Positions 7,480 to 15,518 of a DNA stretch of 39,195 nt are shown piece after piece (position 1 is the first letter of the stretch; each line of letters starts with the position of its first letter). The DNA comes from Labilithrix sp. (GTDB lineage Bacteria > Myxococcota_A > Polyangia > Polyangiales > Polyangiaceae). The notes below the pieces were generated by a model. That model was not told the origin of the DNA, did not search any database, and saw only the letters and a list, made by a program, of their open reading frames with translations. The stretch spans positions 1 through 39,195 of the forward strand of contig JAHBWF010000066.1 in NCBI GenBank assembly GCA_019637105.1. The letters are read 5' to 3'. The position numbers and the translations under genes are program-made.

Positions 7480-8723
7480 ACGGTCTCCGAACACGTCCCC
7501 GTCGCCTTCGCTCGGCGTCGCTCGGCGCCTTGAGCCTCGCCTTCGCGGCGGCCGTCGCCGCGGCGTGCGCCGACGCGGAGTCTCCGGCCGAGCCCGTCCT
7601 CGACGACGGCGGCCCCGACGCGTCGCCGGACACGGCGCCGCCGGACGCTGCGTCGGACGCCGCCGACGACGCCGACGGGGACGCGCGCGCGCCGAACGTC
7701 GCCGACGCGTGCTCGGCCGCCGGCTGGTGCGCCACCGACCTGGATCCCGACGTGACGGTCGACGACCTGTGGCCGCTCGAGGGCTCGGCCGTGGCGGTGG
7801 CCTCGCGCGGAGGTCGCTCCTCGGTCCTCCGCTACGCAGGCTCTTCGTGGACGGTGATCCACCAAGTCCCCTTCTTGCTCGTCTCGATCTGGGCCTCCGC
7901 GAACGACGTCTGGGTCTCCGGCCAGGAGGGCAACGTCAAGCACGGTCACCGCGGCGCCGACGGATGGACCTGGACGGACCATCCGCTCGCCGTGCCGGGC
8001 GTCGTGAGCACGGTCTGGGGCACCGGAGCGCACGACGTGTACGCCCTCGCGGACGGGCGTGTGTGGCGGCTCCCCCTCGGGCCGGACGGGGCGCCTCCGG
8101 CCGGGAGCGGTTGGCTCGTCGACTACGGGAGCGCGTCGGGGCCCGATCCCGACGTGACGCTGGTGTCCCTCACCGGCCGGACACACGACGATCTCTGGGT
8201 CACAGGTTCACGTGGCTCGTTCCCTCTCTGCGGGCTCGTCCTGCACAAGACGGGCGGCGCGTGGGTGAGCGTCGTCGACGGCACGCCGACGCTCCCGGCC
8301 ACGCCCTTCGAGCCGCCCACGTGCGAGACCTCGGACGCGGTCGTGCTCATGTCGGCCTTCGGAAAAGGGACGGCGATCGCCGAAGGAGAGCTCGTCGCCC
8401 TCACGGAGGCAGGCTTCACGGAGGCTGCGTCCTTCGCCCGCGTCCGTCACCGTCAAGACGGCGGCGCCGAGCTCGCGCTCGCGCCGCGGACCGCCGACGT
8501 GAAGTCCCTCTGGGGCGTCTCGGCCGACGATCTCTACGCCGCGAGCTTCAGCGTCGTCGAGCGCGGGCAGGACATCTGGACCGACGCAGGGGCTTGGCAG
8601 ATATCCACGGTCGCCTTCGAAGGTATCGCGATCGCGAAGCCCTTCTACGTCGTCCGCGGGACGCGGAGCGACAACCTATGGCTCGCGGGAGAGTCGCATG
8701 CTTTTCACAAATCGACTCCTTGA
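7476..8723 (+). CDS. Exported propeller-like lipoprotein, second paralogue
   Basis: This 415-residue protein begins in the stop of the previous gene. It has an Arg-rich n-region, a hydrophobic stretch and a signal end VAAAC (Cys31), then a linker with many DA, PDA and DD pairs to about residue 75. The rest has repeats of the DVW type: SANDVWVSG, GAHDVYALA, THDDLWVTG, SADDLYAAS and SDNLWLAG, each followed by a strand and a W- or H-containing turn. It resembles the preceding gene in layout but is not a recent duplicate at the residue level. Its last 26 bases overlap the start of the RCC1-type gene at 8698, a longer overlap than the other junctions in the set. Confidence 0.82.
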   Translation: MNGLRTRPRRLRSASLGALSLAFAAAVAAACADAESPAEPVLDDGGPDASPDTAPPDAASDAADDADGDARAPNVADACSAAGWCATDLDPDVTVDDLWPLEGSAVAVASRGGRSSVLRYAGSSWTVIHQVPFLLVSIWASANDVWVSGQEGNVKHGHRGADGWTWTDHPLAVPGVVSTVWGTGAHDVYALADGRVWRLPLGPDGAPPAGSGWLVDYGSASGPDPDVTLVSLTGRTHDDLWVTGSRGSFPLCGLVLHKTGGAWVSVVDGTPTLPATPFEPPTCETSDAVVLMSAFGKGTAIAEGELVALTEAGFTEAASFARVRHRQDGGAELALAPRTADVKSLWGVSADDLYAASFSVVERGQDIWTDAGAWQISTVAFEGIAIAKPFYVVRGTRSDNLWLAGESHAFHKSTP

Positions 8724-10017
8724 CCCCCATCTTCGAAGGTCTCTCGGTCGGACGCTGCCGCGGGCAGCCGTCGCGCTCGCCTTGCTCGGCGCCCCGGCGA
8801 GCTGCAGCGACGAAGCGCCGTCCGACTCACGAGACCTGCCGGACGCCGCGCCGCCTCCGCCCGGGCAAGACGCCTCCCACGAAGAAGACGCGTCGAGCGA
8901 CGCGGGGCCCGACGCGCGGCGGCTCACGGTCGAGTGCAGCGTGGAGCCGTGCGCGCGGGACCTCTCGGCGTCGTGGTCGGAGAGCTTCTGCGCGCTGCTC
9001 GACGACGGGCGCGTCGCCTGCTGGGGGCGCAACGAAGCCGGTCACCTCGGGCGCGACGCCGGCGCATGGAGCGCGACCGCGCAGCCCGTCGACGGCGTGG
9101 CCGGCGCGATCGCCCTCGACCGTACGTGCGCCGTCGTGTCCGACGGCGGCGTCCGCTGCTGGGGCCCCGCCGCGGCGCTGTCCGGCGAGGAGGGCGGCGT
9201 GATCCGCGTTCCTCTGCCGCCCGCGAGCGCGGTTCGGAGCAGCGAAGACCTCGCCTGCGCCGTCGTGAGCGGCGGCTCGCTCTCTTGCTGGGGCCGCAGC
9301 GGCGCGGACGGGGTCCTCGCCTTCGCCGACGCCGGCGCAGAGGGCGCGCTCGTTCCCCCGACGACCGTCCCGCTCGACGGCCCCGTCGACGACGTCGCGA
9401 TCGCCGTCGGTCGTCGCGCGGCGTGCAGCGACTGCCCCGTCCTGTCCATCAACGCGGTGATCGCGCGCTTCGCCGACGGCACGATGGTGAGCTGGGGACA
9501 CGCTCCGCTCCTCGGTCGAACGACCTCTCGCCTGCCCGATCCCGAGCCGACGGCGATGCCCACGCGCGGAGGCAGCCTCTTCGGAGGTTTCGGGGCGTGC
9601 GCCGTGGTCGACGGGAAAATGCGCTGCTGGGGGCACCGCCCCGACGATCCAGGGGATCCGCAGCCGGTGCCGGGCGTCCCGAGCCCAGCTCAAGCGGCCC
9701 TCGGCGACTTCCTCTACGGGCGCGACGCCGACCGGTTCGGCCGCGGCTGCGCGGCCACGGCGGCCGGCGACGTGTTCTGTTGGGGGCAGAACGACTTCGG
9801 ACAGGCGGGAGACGGGACGACCGTGTTGCGGCCGGAGCCCGTGAAGGTCGAAGGGCTCCCCGAGCGCGTCGTGCGCGTGGAGGTGACGCGCGGCACGAGC
9901 TGCGCGCTCGGCGTGAGCGGACGCGTCCATTGTTGGGGCGATGACGGCTTTGGACAGCGCGGACAGGGGTCCCCGTTCACGCCCGACCTGCGCCCCTTGC
10001 CCGTGGAGCTGCCATGA
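8698..10017 (+). CDS. RCC1-repeat lipoprotein (seven-bladed propeller predicted)
   Basis: The protein has 439 residues, with a start preceded by GGGAGAG inside the end of the previous gene. The signal peptide ends in the degenerate lipobox GAPASC (Cys36), and an Asp/Pro-rich linker runs to about residue 75. Seven repeats follow of the type C-A-x-x-x-D/G-G-x-V-x-C-W-G, such as FCALLDDGRVACWG, TCAVVSDGGVRCWG, ACAVVDGKMRCWG and SCALGVSGRVHCWG. These match the RCC1 blade with two Cys per blade in most copies, likely disulfides in an exported protein. In eukaryotes RCC1 is a nucleotide exchange factor, but exported bacterial versions are generally scaffolds. The end overlaps the start of the next gene as ATGA. 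Confidence 0.88.
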   Translation: MLFTNRLLDPHLRRSLGRTLPRAAVALALLGAPASCSDEAPSDSRDLPDAAPPPPGQDASHEEDASSDAGPDARRLTVECSVEPCARDLSASWSESFCALLDDGRVACWGRNEAGHLGRDAGAWSATAQPVDGVAGAIALDRTCAVVSDGGVRCWGPAAALSGEEGGVIRVPLPPASAVRSSEDLACAVVSGGSLSCWGRSGADGVLAFADAGAEGALVPPTTVPLDGPVDDVAIAVGRRAACSDCPVLSINAVIARFADGTMVSWGHAPLLGRTTSRLPDPEPTAMPTRGGSLFGGFGACAVVDGKMRCWGHRPDDPGDPQPVPGVPSPAQAALGDFLYGRDADRFGRGCAATAAGDVFCWGQNDFGQAGDGTTVLRPEPVKVEGLPERVVRVEVTRGTSCALGVSGRVHCWGDDGFGQRGQGSPFTPDLRPLPVELP

Positions 10018-11801
10018 CGTCGCCGGATCGTCGAGGCTCGTTCGTCGCTGGATGGCACGCGCGGCTGGCGTTCGCGCTCGTCGCCGTCGGCGCCTGCGTG
10101 GGCTCGGAGCGCGCGAGCCTCGCTCCCATTCCATCGTTCGGAGACGCCGGGGTGAGCGACGCCGGCGACGATCCGTGCGCGCTCGTGCGCTGCTCGCTCG
10201 ACGCACGCGCCGTGGTGAACAACTGCACGGAGGAGGTGGTCGAGGCCTGCCCGCCCGACCTCGCGTGCGGTGGAGGCGAGTGCGTGGAGCCGTGCGTCGC
10301 GGCGGAGCGCGAGCGAGGCTCGCGCGGTTGCGACTTCTTCTTCCAGCCGCCGCCCGCGTACGCCGCGCAGGGCCTCACCGGCTGTTACGCCGCGTTCCTG
10401 GTCAACACGTCGACCGTGCCCAGCACGATTCGCCTCGAATACCAAGGGAGCGATCTCGATCTCGCCGGAGCGGTCTTCACGACGCCGAAGGGCGGAGCGA
10501 CCCTCACCCCGCACGACGGCCCGATCGGCCCGGGAGAGGCGGTGATCGTCTTCGTCGCCGACCCGCCGTACGACGGGGCGCGCGAGCACGTCGGCTGCCC
10601 CGAGGACGTGCGGCCGGCGACGCTCGAGAACCCGGACACGATCGTCCGCGGGACGAGCTCGTCCTTTCACCTCGTCACGAGCGCCCCCGTGAGCGCGTCG
10701 ACCATCTTTCCGTTCGGCGGCGCCGCGAGCTTCATCCCGACCGCCACCCTGCTCCTCCCGACCGCCACATGGGGGACGGAGCACATGATCATCAATCCTT
10801 GGGCGATGGGGTTCGTCCTCCGATACACCCGTTTCGGGCCGTTTCCGGCGACGCAGATCGTCGCCAAAGAGGACGACACCGTCGTCGACATCTTCCCCTC
10901 CGCGGGCATCCAGGACGACGGCTTTTTCGTCGGGAGTCCGAAGGGTGTTCGCGCCTCGTATCGGCTCGATCGCGGTCAGTACCTGCAAATCGCCCAATCC
11001 GACGAGCTCACCGGCAGCGTCGTCACGTCGTCCAAACCCACGAGCGTGTTCGGCGCACATTCTTGCATGTTCATTCCAGAGGACGTCTCCGCCTGCGACA
11101 CCGCGCAACAGCAGATCCCGTCCTTCGCGCAGTGGGGCTCGGAGTACGCGGCGGTGGGCTACCTGCCGCGCAACGACGACCGGGAGAGCTCACCGTACCG
11201 AATCGTCGCGGCCGTGGACGGCACGCTCCTCACCTACGATCCGGCGCCTCCGCCCGGCGCTCCCGCCGCCCTCGACGGCGGAGAGCTCGCGACGGTGTGG
11301 ACGCGGGATCCTTTCGTCGTTCGCTCGCAGGACCGCGAGCATCCCATCTACGTCGGCGCGTACATGACGGGCGCGCGCGCCCTCTCGACGGGCGGCGAAG
11401 TCGGCGATCCGGAGTTCGTCAACGTCATCCCTGCCGCGCAGTACCTGAACGACTACGCCTTCTTCTCCGATCCGACGTATCCCGACACGTCGCTCGTCGT
11501 CGTTCGAGAGAAGACGGCGCGCGGCTTCGAAGACGTGAACCTCGAGTGCGCCCAAGGCCCCGTCCCGGACTTCGTCTCCCTGGGGACCGAGGGGCGCTTC
11601 GAGTACGCGCGGATCGTGCTCGCGAAGGACTTCGTCCCGCAGCGAGTCGGCTCCGGGACGTGCGGCTACGGCATCCAGCGCATGCAGAGCCGCGGTCCGT
11701 TCACCGCGACGCTCTGGGGCACCGCTCCGTTCGCCAGCTACGCTCTCCCCGGCGGGATGGCCCAACGCGAGCTCGTCCAGCGCCCGCTGGTCGTGCGCTA
11801 G
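10014..11801 (+). CDS. IgGFc-binding-protein-like lipoprotein
   Basis: This last gene of the overlapping set encodes 595 residues. The signal peptide ends in VAVGAC (Cys28). Residues 55-100 are Cys-rich. From about 125 the chain matches the bacterial relatives of the IgGFc-binding-protein N-terminal domain: a central block with SVFGAHSCMFIPEDVSACD, then QQIPSFAQWGSEYAAVGYLP and a region of YRIVAAVDGTLLTYDP. Proteins of this family are exported and often adhesive, and the name reflects homology with the human mucus protein FCGBP rather than proven antibody binding. It is probably made with the four upstream lipoproteins and so may be the ligand-binding member of a surface complex (inference). 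Confidence 0.8.
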   Translation: MTSPDRRGSFVAGWHARLAFALVAVGACVGSERASLAPIPSFGDAGVSDAGDDPCALVRCSLDARAVVNNCTEEVVEACPPDLACGGGECVEPCVAAERERGSRGCDFFFQPPPAYAAQGLTGCYAAFLVNTSTVPSTIRLEYQGSDLDLAGAVFTTPKGGATLTPHDGPIGPGEAVIVFVADPPYDGAREHVGCPEDVRPATLENPDTIVRGTSSSFHLVTSAPVSASTIFPFGGAASFIPTATLLLPTATWGTEHMIINPWAMGFVLRYTRFGPFPATQIVAKEDDTVVDIFPSAGIQDDGFFVGSPKGVRASYRLDRGQYLQIAQSDELTGSVVTSSKPTSVFGAHSCMFIPEDVSACDTAQQQIPSFAQWGSEYAAVGYLPRNDDRESSPYRIVAAVDGTLLTYDPAPPPGAPAALDGGELATVWTRDPFVVRSQDREHPIYVGAYMTGARALSTGGEVGDPEFVNVIPAAQYLNDYAFFSDPTYPDTSLVVVREKTARGFEDVNLECAQGPVPDFVSLGTEGRFEYARIVLAKDFVPQRVGSGTCGYGIQRMQSRGPFTATLWGTAPFASYALPGGMAQRELVQRPLVVR

Positions 11802-11805
11802 CGAC

Positions 11806-12183
11806 TTCGGGCGCCAGGACGCCTGATCCGCGTCGCGGACGAGCGCCTCGAGCGAGCGGCGATGGCCCACGCCGCTCCCTTCGAGCCGAAGCGCCTCGAG
11901 CATCATCGGCACCATCGGGCCGGAGATGCCGGGCCCGTCGAGAGAGCCGATGAGGGCGATCGTCGGCCCCGACCGCCGCGGCTCGCACGGAACGTCCGAA
12001 GCTCGAGCCACCGGCGATCTCGAGGATGGAAACCCACGCCGCGGCGCACGCTCGACGAAGACGCGTGCCACGTCGTAGCTGCTCCCCTCGAAGGGCGCGA
12101 CACGTGCGCGAGCGCCCGCTCCCTGCACGGCGCCAGCCGATCACGGCGAGGAATGAGGAGGGAGCTCCGAGCGTGATCTCGAG
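11806..12183 (-). pseudogene. Possible frame-broken gene relic, family unknown
   Basis: Minus-strand translation gives protein-like text only when frames are switched. One frame begins at about 12183 with LEITLGAPSSFLAVIGW. A second frame from 12128 reads VAPFEGSSYDVARVFVERA. The first frame resumes around 12040 with a stretch containing ILEIAGGSSFGRSVRAAA. The second frame takes over near 11970 with GPGISGPMVPMMLEALRLEG and ends in ASWRPKSL. At least three shifts are needed, and no intact start or stop can be assigned. I do not recognise the family. It could be chance in GC-rich DNA, though the alternating blocks are unusually amino-acid-balanced compared with the flanks. Confidence 0.3.
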
Positions 12184-12499
12184 CGACGCCGCGAGGGCCG
12201 GCTGCGGCGCGGCGCGCCGGGGCTCGATCGATCTCGTCGGAGCGGCGGCGTCGAGCTCGCGCGCCGTCTCCCGGTCCCTCGAGGGCTCGGCGCGCGCCCG
12301 GCTCCGGGCTGGACGCCGTCGCATCCTGCCCCTACGAGCGTATCCTGCCCCTACGAACGCGGCCCGAAATGTCCTTCGGCGTGTCCCGTCGCTACCGCGA
12401 CGCGACGGCCTCGGCTCCGTGGGCGCGGCGGTCACGACCCGCGGCCGAGCCCCGGCGCGGCGCTCGCATTGCGCGCGGAGAGCGGGAGGGAGCGACGCG
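12184..12499. other. Upstream region of the FAD monooxygenase gene
   Basis: These 316 bases have no supported gene. The stretch holds the 19-bp tandem repeat at 12323-12359 and, at its end, GGGAGGGAG (12483-12491), the ribosome binding site for the gene at 12500. No clear promoter hexamers were found. Confidence 0.4.
12323..12359. repeat. 19-bp direct repeat, two tandem copies
   Basis: ATCCTGCCCCTACGAGCG at 12323-12340 is followed after one base by ATCCTGCCCCTACGAACG at 12342-12359, with one mismatch. It lies 140 bp upstream of the FAD monooxygenase start. Two tandem copies on nearly two helical turns are a common arrangement for an activator or two-component response regulator site, but a replication slip would look the same. 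Confidence 0.5.
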
Positions 12500-13753
12500 A
12501 TGATCGACGAGGCTCGAACGACCACGTGCTGCGTCGTCGGCGGCGGGCCCGCCGGCATGATGCTCGCTCTCCTCTTGGCGCGGGCGGGCGTCGACGTGAC
12601 CGTGCTCGAGAAGCACGCGGACTTCCTCCGCGACTTTCGCGGCGACACCATCCACCCGTCGACCCTCGAGCTCGTCGACGAGCTCGGGTTCTTCGACGAG
12701 CTCGAGCGGATCCCGCATCAGGTGGTGCGCCGGCTGCACGCCGACGTCAACGGCGCGCGGCTCACCGTCGCCGATCTCTCGGCGCTGCGCGGGCGACATC
12801 GGTACATCCACATGATGCCGCAGTGGGACTTCCTCGAGCTGCTCGCGGCGAAGGCGCGCGAGTGTCCGTCGTTCCACCTCGAGACGTGCGCCGAGGTCGT
12901 CGATCTGTGGATGGAGGGGACGCGCACCGTGGGCGTCGTCTACCGGCAGGGCGGCGTCACCAAGCGCCTCCGCGCCGACGTGACGTTCGCCTGCGACGGG
13001 CGCGGCTCGACGCTGCGCGATCGCGTCGGCGCGCGCGTCGTCGACCTCGGCGCGCCGATGGACGTCCTCTGGTTCCGCGTGCCGCGCCGCGAGGGGGATC
13101 CCGACGAGACGTACGGCGTGGTCCGGCCGGGGCGCATGCTCGTGCTGATCGATCGCGCGACCTACTGGCAGGTGGGGTGCCTCATCCCGAAGGGCGAGCG
13201 CCGGCGCGTCGAAGAGCGCGGGCTCGACGCCTTCCGCGCGAGCCTCGTCGAGATGGCCCCGTTCTTCCGCGACGGCCGGCTCGACGCGCTCGACGACTGG
13301 GCGCGCGTGAGCGGCCTCCGCGTCCAGGTGAACCACCTCCGGCGCTGGTTCTACCCGGGCCTCTTGTTCCTCGGCGACGCCGCCCACGCGATGTCCCCGA
13401 TCGGCGGCGTCGGCGTCAACCTCGCCGTGCAGGACGCCGTCGCCGCCGCGCGCCTCCTCGTCGAGCCGATCCGCCAGCGGCGGGTGCGGACCGTGGATCT
13501 CGCGCGCGTGCAGGCGCGGCGCTGGTACCCGGCCGCGGCGACGCAGCTCGCGCAGACGCTCGTCCAGCGCCGCGTCATCCGACGCGTCCTCGAAGGACGC
13601 GTCGTCCGGCCTCCCGTGTGGCTCCCGCGCGTGCTCGCCCTCCGCCCCGTGCGCGCGCTCGTGGCCCGCGCGATCGGCAGCGGTGTTCGGCCGGAGCACT
13701 GGCGTCCCCCGCCGACGCCGGCTCACCCGGCGCCTCCGCCCACGGCTTGCTGA
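12500..13753 (+). CDS. FAD-dependent monooxygenase / oxidoreductase (PHBH/UbiH-like)
   Basis: This 417-residue flavoprotein belongs to the p-hydroxybenzoate hydroxylase group. The FAD-binding loop is GGGPAG at residues 14-19 with the ribose-binding Glu at 37 (VTVLEK). The middle motif ACDGRGS lies at 164-170. The second FAD motif is LFLGDAAHAMSPIGGVGVN at about 289-307. These enzymes use NAD(P)H and oxygen to hydroxylate or otherwise oxidise a small molecule; the substrate cannot be told. The ATG at 12500 is chosen for its GGGAGGGAG ribosome binding site 8 bp upstream and because it directly precedes the first Rossmann strand. It stands alone, with a different-strand gene downstream, so it is probably a single-gene unit. 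Confidence 0.9.
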   Translation: MIDEARTTTCCVVGGGPAGMMLALLLARAGVDVTVLEKHADFLRDFRGDTIHPSTLELVDELGFFDELERIPHQVVRRLHADVNGARLTVADLSALRGRHRYIHMMPQWDFLELLAAKARECPSFHLETCAEVVDLWMEGTRTVGVVYRQGGVTKRLRADVTFACDGRGSTLRDRVGARVVDLGAPMDVLWFRVPRREGDPDETYGVVRPGRMLVLIDRATYWQVGCLIPKGERRRVEERGLDAFRASLVEMAPFFRDGRLDALDDWARVSGLRVQVNHLRRWFYPGLLFLGDAAHAMSPIGGVGVNLAVQDAVAAARLLVEPIRQRRVRTVDLARVQARRWYPAAATQLAQTLVQRRVIRRVLEGRVVRPPVWLPRVLALRPVRALVARAIGSGVRPEHWRPPPTPAHPAPPPTAC

Positions 13754-13822
13754 GCGACCGGCGCCGGCGCGGACGCGTGGACCCGATGGGGGCCGCGACG
13801 CGCGCGCCGGCAGCCGCGCGCG

Positions 13823-14578
13823 TCACCACCAGCAGTAGCCCTGATCGCACATGACGTAGCCGCTCGGGTCGCAGTCGAAGTCGGTCCGACACTCCACCTC
13901 GTCGTCCCCCATCTCCGGGTCCCACCACGGATCGTTCGGATCGCCCGAGCCGTTCGGATCGTCCGAGCCGTTCGGATCGTTCGGATCGCTCGTGCCGTTC
14001 GGGTCCTGATCGATCGGCGCGTCGGTCGCCTCGCCGGGGCCGCTCGACGCGACCGCCGTGTTGACCTCGGCGTGGACGTGATCGGTGTGCGGGTTCGGGC
14101 CGGTGTACTGGCGCGACGTCGGTCCCGACGGCCCAATCTTCCACACCGTCCGGTTCCAGATGATGAGCTGGATGCCGAACGCTTCGGCGTTGTTCACGAG
14201 GTGGTTGGCGATCTCGTCGCCGTCGCTCCCCGAGGCGTTGATGTCGAGCGCCCGCCCGATGGCGTGGATCGAGAGCTGGGACTTGTTCGCCGTGTTCGCG
14301 CGGCACGCGTAGCCGCCGTACGACGTGTTGAACTGCGACTTGAGCATGTCGCCGAGCTGCCTCGTCCCCGGCTTGAGGCCGCCCGAGCAGCCTTCCCCGT
14401 TCAGCCCCTCGTAGGTGCCCGTCGCGTTCGACTCGGGCGGCTCCCACCGGTTCGTGATGTTCGACCGGCTCCCCTTCCGCCCCTCGAGCAGCGGGTCCTC
14501 CGAGGAGCACGCCGCGAGGACCGCCGTCAAGCTGACGGCCAGCATCGAAAGCTTCAACGTCCGACGAGCCATCGTCAT
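13823..14578 (-). CDS. M15-like zinc peptidase lipoprotein with acidic Asp/Pro/Asn tail
   Basis: This 251-residue protein starts at 14578, where GGAAGG sits 6 bp upstream; the in-frame ATG two codons on is less well spaced. The lipobox is VLAAC (Cys24). The motif SIHAIGRALDI at 103-113 (His105, Asp112) and HTDHVHAEV at 164-172 supply the His/Asp/His zinc ligands of the D-alanyl-D-alanine carboxypeptidase-like (M15) fold, so a peptidoglycan-cleaving role in the periplasm is likely. The catalytic Glu is not assigned. Residues about 190-230 are a low-complexity run of DPNG/DPND units, and the end holds four Cys and two final Trp. The tail may be a spacer or surface-display segment. Confidence 0.72.
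   Translation of the reverse strand: MTMARRTLKLSMLAVSLTAVLAACSSEDPLLEGRKGSRSNITNRWEPPESNATGTYEGLNGEGCSGGLKPGTRQLGDMLKSQFNTSYGGYACRANTANKSQLSIHAIGRALDINASGSDGDEIANHLVNNAEAFGIQLIIWNRTVWKIGPSGPTSRQYTGPNPHTDHVHAEVNTAVASSGPGEATDAPIDQDPNGTSDPNDPNGSDDPNGSGDPNDPWWDPEMGDDEVECRTDFDCDPSGYVMCDQGYCWW
13929..14006. repeat. Degenerate 9-bp repeats coding for the DPNG tail
   Basis: The motif GTTCGGATC and close variants recur about six times on the plus strand, written on the minus strand as Asp-Pro-Asn plus a linking Gly or Asp. The repeat sits inside the peptidase gene, keeps the frame and is likely prone to length change by slippage. Confidence 0.6.
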
Positions 14579-14852
14579 CGAGCACCTTCCCGGTCTGAGC
14601 GCCCCCGCTCGCGGATCGACCTGGTGCAACGCGAGTGCCGCGCGCGCTCGCGCACGCGGGCCCGGAATTCACGGCGTCGTGGCGGCTCGGAGCGCGCGTC
14701 GCGGCGTGATCTGGATCGACGCCGCGCTCTGCGAGGGCCGCGGGCTCGGACGGATCATCCCACCCAACCGCCCGATCTCGTTGGAGATGTAGGTGTTCGC
14801 CCCTGATTGGCTCCGCGCGGCGCGGGGAGCGCTCCGGGCGTCCGTCGGACGA
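14579..14852. other. Intergenic region between two minus-strand genes
   Basis: Nothing but the upstream region of the peptidase gene (GGAAGG at its 3' side) was identified. The minus strand near 14780-14820 reads NTYISNEIGRLGGMIRPS in one frame, without a start or a stop arrangement that would make a gene. No hairpin terminator with a T-run is evident. Confidence 0.35.
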
Positions 14853-15371
14853 TCAGCGCGTGGACTTGCCGGACCGGCTCCGCGCGCGAGCCGCCTTGGC
14901 CGCGGGCTTCTTCGCGCCGGCGCGCGCGGCCTCGCCGCGCTTCGGCGTCGCGCTCCGCCTGGACGCCGGCCGCGGCGGCGCCGCCTCGTCGTCGAGGAGC
15001 GCCGCGAGCTTCTTCGGCGCCACCGCGCGGTAGCTCTCGCGCAACCAGTCACGAAGCATGTCGAGCGGCGCCTCGCCCGGCGGCCAGCGCGCCGAGACCC
15101 AGCCGGCCCTGCCGAGCCCGTACCGCGTCGGCGTCACGCCGGGGATCGTGAGCGCCATCGGCGCCGACTCCGGAAGCTTGCACGACAGGAAGAAGTCGTC
15201 GTGATCGGCGCCGCCCTCCTTCCCCGTGCCCATGAACACGAAGACCTTCCCCTTCACCTTGAGCGCGCGGTGATCCCAGGGAAACTCCTCGGTCGTTTCG
15301 GGGAAGCTCAGCCCGAGCTCTCGGAGCGCCGCTTCGTCGGGGTTGCTCGGCGGCTTCTTCCTGGCGGCCAT
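14853..15371 (-). CDS. MmcQ/YjbR-family protein with basic C-terminal tail
   Basis: The protein has 172 residues. The body (about 12-120) fits the YjbR/CyaY-like fold of DUF419: LGLSFPETTEEFPWDHRALK at the N-terminus, then VKGKVFVFMG, a region with LSCKLPE, the strand-turn TPTRYGLGRAGWVSA and the helix MLRDWLRESYRAVAPKKL. These are the usual landmarks, and members bind DNA or nucleotides in a few cases. The last 50 residues are Ala/Arg/Lys/Pro-rich, a nucleic-acid-binding-like tail not found in short members. It precedes on the same strand the tandem-repeat gene at 15519, and no operon is obvious. Confidence 0.85.
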   Translation of the reverse strand: MAARKKPPSNPDEAALRELGLSFPETTEEFPWDHRALKVKGKVFVFMGTGKEGGADHDDFFLSCKLPESAPMALTIPGVTPTRYGLGRAGWVSARWPPGEAPLDMLRDWLRESYRAVAPKKLAALLDDEAAPPRPASRRSATPKRGEAARAGAKKPAAKAARARSRSGKSTR

Positions 15372-15417
15372 CGATTCGAGAGCTTACGCCCGCGGCCGTC
15401 GCGCGCCACCCCCTCGG

Positions 15418-15476
15418 CGGCGGCGCGTCCGACCCTCGCGGGCTCGACGGCGGCGCGTCCGGCCTGCGCGGGCTCG
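15418..15476. repeat. 30-bp tandem repeat, two imperfect copies
   Basis: A unit beginning CGGCGGCGCGTCCG and ending GCGGGCTCG occurs at 15418-15447 and again at 15448-15476, differing at a few positions. It lies between the YjbR-type gene and the small gene ending at 15519. No role is apparent. Confidence 0.5.
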
Positions 15477-15518
15477 CGTCCGCGCGATTTCACGTGCGAG
15501 GAGCGTAAAACGTCGCTT

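Noticed and set aside
8698-10017. RCC1-type guanine nucleotide exchange activity
   Set aside because: The repeats fit the fold, but the protein has a lipoprotein signal and Cys pairs, so it is exported; an exchange-factor role for a small GTPase cannot be assumed.
8827-10206. Long minus-strand frame opposite the RCC1-type gene
   Set aside because: It is Arg/Ala/Gly/His-rich text without motifs; the plus-strand frame has seven clean RCC1 repeats.
9941-11953. 670-codon frame overlapping the IgGFc-like gene
   Set aside because: It is a same-strand shadow in another frame, very rich in Arg, while the true frame has a signal peptide and family motifs.
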